Origin: Aquilaria yunnanensis
Taxonomy: Eukaryota > Streptophyta > Magnoliopsida > Malvales > Thymelaeaceae
Direction: 5' to 3'
Length of the DNA: 64,000 nt
Assembly: GCA_039654915.1 (NCBI GenBank)
Contig: CM077597.1
Coordinates: 43,436,001 to 43,500,000 of the forward strand
A program made the translations under genes and the position numbers. A model generated the notes under the pieces. The model was not told the DNA's origin. It did no database searches and saw only the letters and a program-made list of their open reading frames with translations. Each line of letters opens with the position of its first letter. Position 1 is the first letter of the stretch. Of this stretch, positions 58,397 through 64,000 are shown one piece after another.

Positions 58397-59775
58397 TTAT
58401 TTCCTCTCTTCTTCCCTTCTTCTGTTGGGGGACGGCATCCGTAGGTAGCACGAAAGTTGCTCCTGCTTGATTAAAGATTCAATGTACTTTCTTAGCTGGA
58501 AGGAGTCCTCGATGTCGTGCCCGTGGTCTTGGTGGAACTGGAAGAACTTTTTCACATTCTTTTGGTTGTCTGAGGTCATGGCCTTTAGTCTCTAAATGGA
58601 AGTTCCTTATCTCTCCAAGGCTATCAATATGTTGATCCTTGTGGTATTCAAGGAAGTGAACGACATCGGTTTCTTCCCCATTTGTTTCTGAGGTCTACCC
58701 CCGCCCTCAGTTGGGTACTGAGGTTGGTGACTCTGACCCTCAAAGTGATTGTGATCAGACTTCGGCCCTCCCATCCTCAGTTCTTCAGCCGTCATATGCT
58801 ATTTTACCCTCCAGTAAAACTCACCAAAGGTGTCAAAGGGATCTTTGGAGAACTCATAGAAGAGTTGTGAATATCTCCTAAGTCCCCTGATCATGGCGAG
58901 GATGCGGACTTCGGGGCAGAAGTTGGGCACACTCAAGGCTTCTCAGTTGAACCTATTGACATAGTCCTGAATGGGCGCTCCATTCTTTTGGGCTATGTCA
59001 AACATTTGGACAGGCATCTTTGTCGTCAGTCTACTTCCGATGAATTGCTGGGTGAATGTGGTGGATAACTCCTAGAAGCCCATTATGGTTCCGGCAGCCA
59101 GTGAGTTATACCACGCAGTTGTTGGCCCTAAAAAGGTGACTTTGAAGCACTTATAGAGGGTGGCGTGATCAGCGCCATGCAACACCATGCTGGGCCTATA
59201 TTTTGTCAGATGAGCTTAGGGGTCGCTACGCCCATCATACGTTTCTAGGCGTGGTACTCGGAACTCACTTGGCATAGGTGCTTTTACTACTGCACAGATC
59301 AAGGGCAACTCTTCTCCGGTAAAGGTCTTTAACAACCTTGAGCAGACAGGTTTTCGAGAAATATATTTTTCCACCATCTCCAACCTCTCTAGGATCTTCT
59401 CCATGAGGGTAGTAGTACTGTTTTCTCCCCGTCGCCTAGTAGTCGCTGGCAACGGAGAGCAATGTCTTCTTTTTGGAGAGTAACTTCATCGATGGGGGGA
59501 TTGAAACTTCCTGTATGGGGATGGACTCTGCCGGTGGGAAGTCCTGGGCTCCTTTGATACCGTTTCTCCAGGTTGTTGTCCTCTGGAGGGTACGTTCTCT
59601 GTTCATGACTCATCTTGAGAACCCTTGCTTCTAGAGCTTCAGCTTGGTAAACTTGGGCTTTTTTCTTGCCTGGTGCAAGTACCCTTCCATCGGTAGGTGA
59701 TTGTGACTACCTTTGGTTGAACTGTTAAGTTATTTCAGCCACAACACAGCACTGAAAATCTCGCAGAAAGCTCAT
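58397..59775 (-). pseudogene. T1 gag
   Basis: Starts MSFLRDFQCC at 59775 and reads through several stops and frame changes. N-terminal part near 59216-59613; APMPSEFRVPRLETYDGRSDP marks the entry to the capsid core; the core continues 58800-59215 (AWYNSLAAGTI, FNEALSVPNF-like). The C-terminal segment at 58397-58579 has FFQFHQDHGHDIEDSFQLRKYIESL, typical of Tat gag. The N1 insertion lies 7 bp upstream of the ATG. Confidence 0.82.
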
Positions 59776-59781
59776 TGTGAC

Positions 59782-60914
59782 TGATGTGATCCCCGATGGT
59801 ATAAAGACCATGAAATGTGCCCAAGATGTTTTTCAAGCTTCCCAAGACATCAAAGAGACTGGATTTAAAACCCCCCACCCCTAATCAACCTATGATTAGA
59901 AAGAAGAAGTATAAGAAAACCAAGAACATAAGCACCTTGTGCACCAAGGTAGTCCACAAAGAACCAAAAAGAAATTCTGTACAAAGTAGCAATATTATTT
60001 CATGTAATGGCTGTGTTTTACAACTAAAATATGTGCCTATGTATAGGCCTAAACTAGGGTAAAAGACTTAGAAAAATTTTTAGCCCAAGTCCCATAGGAA
60101 ACCTAGGTACAAAAGACTTAAGAAAACCTAGCCAAACTAGGACTCAAATACCTAATTTGCACATGTTCAATGTGTGCAGCAAATTCTCTTTATCCTATGT
60201 GACCTGAATCACTTCCATGGCCCTAATTACATCCTAAATAATGAAAATAAAAAGGAAAATAAAATGAAATATGTTACAACACAAGATTGGCCCTAAAAAG
60301 CCCAAAATAGTCTTCTTGGGTGCACTTAAGGGCTCCTTAGGGTTCTTGCTTGTGTCTACAACTTCAAGCTGAGATTTGACCTTGATGTAGCCATGATTTC
60401 TCAAACTGCAAATCATAAAAGTTGTAGATATCTTTCTTATCTTCGAAATGACACTTGAATCACACAAAATGGACATCTAGAGCCAAAGATATGCCTACAA
60501 TACCGCAACTACTTCTGAACCAGTGATGACTCACAAATCGCAACTTTGAAGCTAAATTGGACCTCTTAACGTGCAAACTAGGCTTCATGGTCTGCATATG
60601 ATTTGTAGATCCAGATGTTAGATTTCCAAGAAATCAAGAATCACTTAATTTTGTTCTGTTTAACTAAAGATATGATTTTTCTACCGGAACATCGCCAATC
60701 TGTTAAAATCCAAGCTTGGCCATCATCTCCATATGATTCCTTGCATGTTCCAGCTGCTCCTTGAGAAATTCCAAGCCCATTCTCCATGAAAAAGCTTGAG
60801 ACAAAAGCTTGAAATGCACTAGTGAGCTCCTTAGTCTTGTTCCTTGTCAATGGTCCACTAGTTATCTTCAATGGATCCTTGCCATTCTTGGTTGTGCCTT
60901 TCTTGATCGTATCA
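59782..60914 (-). repeat. N1 3' LTR
   Basis: 1133 bp; TGATACGATC at 60914 to the decayed end GGATCACATCA at 59782. Same subfamily as S3, diverged from CRM-1 and CRM-2. It encodes a polyprotein-tail frame (GTTKNGKDPLKITSGPLTRN), open to 60641. A TATA-like site on the minus strand near 60028-60040 (CCTATACATAGGC) is weakened relative to its relatives. Confidence 0.88.
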
Positions 60915-60930
60915 ACTCCCGCCTCCTGAG

Positions 60931-61821
60931 AATGATTCATCCTCAAATCAAAACCTACATTAGAAAAGGGAATTGAATCAATAACAATGAAATAATCAAC
61001 ATATAAGCACTTACCTTTCACATAAGCACCAATAGCATGGAATGCTTTTGTATGGAGCTTTAATCTTGTAAAAAACCTGAACCAATATCCCAACACCATG
61101 TTAATTTTGATACCTCCAGGTTCAAAAACAAAGTTAGAAGCAATTAGTATAACAAATCTGAAAGTTTGCACAATTTTCATCTTAACTCTTGGCATCACTT
61201 TCGTTGCCTTTGCCATCTCAAAAATAGTATTCCCAAAACTAGAAAAAGTGTTGGAATAATTTACCTTAGCGATACTGTATGCACTCAAAACAAATGGACC
61301 TAAACTCACACAGGTGTTATGGTTATTAAAAACACAAGTTATGCATGTCAAGAGAATAGTTTGCATTGGCCATTCAATAAAAAAAAATTGAACACAATGC
61401 GAATCCTAATCATTTTAAATGAAACAAGATTGGAATAGATAGGATTAAGTGAAACGAATTTAGTGGAAAACTTATTTTTGCATGTATATGCACCACAATG
61501 CATGAAATTTGTGAATGAAATGTGACACAAAACAAACGACTCAACATATCTCCTTAAAAGGCTGAATTTAAAACTAGAATTTTCACTTAAAATAAAAAAT
61601 TTTAGGTTTGGACATAAAGCAAAAAAATCAATGCTCACATGTGTCACAATAAAGAAATACTTGTTGAAAATTAAAGATTCATACACAAAAATGGGATGAA
61701 CATAAATGGGAATCAAAGAAGTATGTAATGCATAGGTAACAATTAATTTATGCATGAAAAATTTGAAAGAAATGGATTTAACTTGAGACAAACAAAACAA
61801 TGTGAGAATGATGCAAAACAA
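60931..61821 (-). other. N1 AT-rich segment, frames of unknown origin
   Basis: Replaces most of pol. The frame that enters the LTR (60641-61366) contains FEPGGIKINMVLGYWFRFF and ends DLRMNHSQEAGVD, where the last part matches the CRM tail just before the LTR (NPSKEGGVD in CRM-2). The FEPG word also resembles the FEPGDWVW block of the CRM integrase tail, though the residues after it do not match. A second frame at 61348-61821 is hydrophobic and Phe-rich and may be chance in AT-rich DNA. I do not recognise either. Confidence 0.5.
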
Positions 61822-61933
61822 ACAAATTCAAAAAGAAAAGACACCAAAACAGATTTTTCTCTAGAGAAACTCATGGAATTCAAAAAATGATTTGACAAAA
61901 CCAAAGAATTAGAAGGCTTAAAACCATATTTTT

Positions 61934-62410
61934 TCAAATTTTATGCTTACTTCCTTCTCTTAGTCTTGTTTCATGAAAACCATTTGTGAAAATAACATTG
62001 CAAGCAAAAACACATTGTTTGAGATTTTCATGCAAAACTACATCAAATCTAGGTGTTAGGAAGAAATACATTATAGTGGTTGGACTTAGTCTCCAAGTAT
62101 CTTCCTTAGGTGTAAAAACCACAAAATTTTCACCTTTGCACTCGATGACTTCGAGTGGAGTTGCAGGAATTTCATCCCCTTGAACCATAGGATAAGAAAC
62201 AATGTTAGGCAAACTTTTGCATGTGAAATCACTTGGACTTACCTTAAATTGTTCCTTCTCAACGTCCTTTCTTGGTGTGATGCATGAAACATGACTTGCA
62301 ATATTAGGAACACAAACTTCTTGGACGGGCAGCAAATCACTTGATTCTTGTAGCTTATCTCCACTTAAGTTCTGAAAAAAAGACAACACAACACTAGAAG
62401 AAGACTCCAT
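61934..62410 (-). CDS. N1 unknown ORF fused after the CRM linker
   Basis: 158-codon open frame. Its start (SSSSVVLSFFQNLSGDKLQE) aligns with the CRM-1/CRM-2 linker before RT ([19 protein letters not shown]), so the frame begins in element sequence. The remainder (FTCKSLPNIVSYPMVQGDEI, FVVFTPKEDTWRLSPTT, VLHENLKQCVFACNVIF) matches no retrotransposon domain I know. It could be captured host sequence or a family-specific gene of non-autonomous elements. Whether it is translated is unknown; it may belong to a fused gag product in an intact relative. Confidence 0.45.
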   Translation of the reverse strand: MESSSSVVLSFFQNLSGDKLQESSDLLPVQEVCVPNIASHVSCITPRKDVEKEQFKVSPSDFTCKSLPNIVSYPMVQGDEIPATPLEVIECKGENFVVFTPKEDTWRLSPTTIMYFFLTPRFDVVLHENLKQCVFACNVIFTNGFHETRLREGSKHKI

Positions 62411-62439
62411 TATGTTAGATGAAAGTATGGCTTCTCTGT

Positions 62440-62711
62440 AGGTCTTTCTCTCTTCACTCGGCTTGGGTTCATTGCACTCTTGTCTTCTCTTAACTTCGCA
62501 CTCAATTTCTTCTCTCAGGAACTCTCCACTCTTATTCCCCTCGTGTTCACTCTTCTTACTTAATCTTTCGGTTGTTTTCTCGGGTTTCCCCTCATCACTC
62601 TTGCCTTCAACTTTCCCCTATTTTTCTTTTCACTCAACCTCACTTTGAAGTTTTCTTTGATCTTCCAAGACTTGTTGTGGTGAAAGTCATACAAGCATGA
62701 TTGACTTTTTC
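62440..62711 (-). pseudogene. N1 remnant of the gag-pol linker
   Basis: Minus-strand reading gives LYDFHHNKSWKIKENFKVRLS in one frame, which is the out-of-frame counterpart of the [13 protein letters not shown] region of CRM-2. Sequence jumps from the basic gag region directly to this linker at about 62700, so the zinc knuckle and the whole protease are deleted. Confidence 0.7.
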
Positions 62712-63574
62712 TTATTGAGACCGAGATAAGTCTCCTTTTATGGCCTCCACTTTTGGCTTGGGTGATTCTCTTACATCCTTGCTCCATGCTCCTCTCCATG
62801 TGAAAATTCTTCCTTGAGACATCTTGGATGCCTTTGCATGCTCGATGATCCTTTTAGCCTTGGTAGCATGGTGAAGCAAGTCCTCCATATTAAAATAAGG
62901 CACCATTTCCAATTTGTTGGCTATCTCATGTTGAGACCATTGATGAGTTTAGCAATGGTGGTCTCTTCATCCTCAATCATGTTCACTCGGGTCAAGGTCA
63001 TCGCCAAGTCTTTGTGGTAGTCCTCTACACTCATTTGGCCTTGCACTACCCTTTGAAGCTTGAGGCATTGATCTTTAGAGTAGTAGCTAGGCACAAATCT
63101 CGTCCTCATTAATGCTTTAAGGGCTCTCCATGTGTGTATGGGCTCCTCCTCATTCCTTTTCCTAGATGTAACATCTTGATTCCACTATACAAGAGCATAA
63201 TCAGTGAACTTTATGGTAGCCAATTTAACCTTCTTTTCCTCGGAGTAATGATGGCAATCAGACACCATCTCAATCTTTTGCTTCCACTCCCAATATGCAT
63301 TGGGATCACTCCTCCCTTGGAAAGATGGAATGGTAAGTTTGATGGAGTTAAGGTTATTGTCCTCCCTTGGCTCCCCCCTCCTTGGAAGCCCATGGTCATG
63401 CAAATTTCCTTCTTCCTCTTTAGGTTCTTCTCTCCTTGGACCTCTCCTTGGTTGCAAGATTGGATTAGGTCTCCTTGGCAACCTTAAATCAATGTCCTCA
63501 ATCCTTCCCACATGTCTATTGAGAGTTTCTTGAAGTTTTCTCATGGTAGGCTCCTTATTGTGTCTCACTTCCAT
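62712..63574 (-). pseudogene. N1 gag, truncated and broken
   Basis: Homologous to CRM-2 gag: [73 protein letters not shown]. The normal start codon is lost (Met to Lys just upstream of 63574). A TAG at about 63184-63186 replaces the first Trp of the WWNQ motif, and a 1-nt deletion near 62935 shifts the frame. The C-terminal zinc knuckle is absent. Confidence 0.88.
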
Positions 63575-64000
63575 TCTCTTATCCTCCTAACCCTCCTTAC
63601 TCCTGAAAACAAAGATCCTCACACACACTCACCTCACGTGTTTCACTCAAAATATGAACACTGAAACACTCAATTTGTTAGTGAGAATTTTTCTATTGAA
63701 AGAGTTCTCAAAAGTTCTCAGAAAACTGTCCTCAAAGCACACAAGAAAACTTGAATTCTTGAAAACAATTTTGACTACAAAAGAGGTGGGCTAAACAAGC
63801 TTTAAAAAACTCTAGGAAGCTCTTGCAATTGATGATCGCAAGAAGCACAAAAAAAGCTTTTTGGCTCAAATCAATGGGATAGGTTTGTGGGCGCAAAAAT
63901 TTTAACACTTTGTGCAAACTTCTTTTGCAAGCTCTTTTCTTTTCTTTTCTTTGTTCTTTCTTTCTCTTTCCCTTTTTCTTTTCCTTTTCTTTTCTTTTTT
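63575..64000 (-). other. N1 untranslated leader, partial
   Basis: Homologous to the CRM-1 and CRM-2 leaders, continuing past the window end. The last 90 bp are a strongly C/T-rich tract on the plus strand (A/G-rich on the sense strand), matching the A/G-rich tract of the other leaders. Confidence 0.75.

Larger units (their letters stand above)
42621..59781 (-). mobile_element. T1, Tat-lineage gypsy element (hosts CRM-2)
   Basis: Minus-strand element with gag (58397-59775), protease (57874-58260), RT, RNase H, a second RNase H (55810-57560) and integrase (54480-55400), followed by an antisense extra gene (51476-53969), polypurine tract and 3' LTR (50801 leftwards, split by CRM-2, to about 42621-42651). 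The second RNase H is the hallmark of the Tat lineage. The 5' LTR lies beyond N1, outside the window. Coding regions are frameshifted and stopped. Confidence 0.85.
59782..64000 (-). mobile_element. N1, CRM-like element lacking pol (partial)
   Basis: Minus-strand element inserted just upstream of T1 gag; GTGAC (59777-59781) is the presumed TSD but the other end is outside the window. Order from its 3' end: LTR (59782-60914), degenerate polypurine tract (60915-60930), an AT-rich segment with unfamiliar frames (60931-62350), a short piece homologous to the CRM protease-RT linker (about 62350-62700), gag without zinc knuckle (62712-63574), and leader. Protease, RT, RNase H and integrase are absent, so it depends on other elements to move. 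Confidence 0.82.

Noticed and set aside
1..64000. A new cellular system such as a defence or biosynthetic cluster
   Set aside because: All recognisable coding sequence belongs to retrotransposons; unexplained frames are limited to the extra gene in T1 and the replaced segment of N1.

Overview
The window reads as nuclear DNA of a flowering plant, and it looks like a pure repeat block: every stretch I can explain belongs to an LTR retrotransposon. I found no ordinary host gene, no tRNA or rRNA gene and no CRISPR array. The plant origin follows from the families present: Ty1/copia elements, Del/Tekay-like chromoviruses with chromodomains, CRM-like Ty3/gypsy elements, and a Tat-lineage element with a second RNase H. 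All readable primer-binding sites match the 3' end of initiator Met tRNA. The species cannot be told from this sequence.

The elements are nested, and most boundaries are fixed by 5-bp target-site duplications (TSDs) that I could read. Outermost on the left is G0 (minus strand, Del/Tekay-like, badly decayed; 1-2519 and 11551-13186). It carries C1, a decayed Ty1/copia element (minus, 2520-11550), which in turn carries a solo LTR of its own family, S1 (3961-5354, TSD CTCAC). G0 also carries S3, a solo CRM-like LTR (11968-12988, TSD GCTCT).

From about 13187 the backbone is G1, a plus-strand Del/Tekay-like element. Its pieces are the 5' LTR and gag (13187-16702), gag end and protease (32595-33392), reverse transcriptase (34810-35891) and RNase H (42297-42620). 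G1 is split by four insertions. CRM-1 (16703-32589, TSD CCTTA) has its own 5' LTR split by the young copia element C2 (17206-25751, TSD TTATT). S2 (33393-34804, TSD TGAAG) is a solo LTR of the C1 family. D2 (35892-42291, TSD TAAAG) is a rearranged relative of G1 with an inverted core. T1 (about 42621-59781) is a minus-strand Tat-lineage element.

T1 has its 3' LTR split by CRM-2 (42907-50258, TSD ACGTG). CRM-2 is the only element with an uninterrupted gag-pol frame (1587 aa). Between its 3' LTR and integrase, T1 carries an antisense, apparently spliced and now broken extra gene. T1 is cut at its gag start by N1 (59782 to the window end), a CRM-like element that has lost protease, RT, RNase H and integrase and carries an unfamiliar AT-rich segment instead.

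Relative ages from LTR pairs compared by eye: C2 is youngest (2 differences in 1467 bp), then CRM-2 (about 7 in 987), then CRM-1 (about 20-25 in 983); C1, G0, G1 and D2 are much older. This order agrees with the nesting. I saw no new defence, metabolic or other cellular system. The points that merit a second look are the antisense T1 gene, the pol-less N1 element, the intact CRM-2 frame that reads into its LTR, the inverted structure of D2, and the two C-to-T stops in C2.
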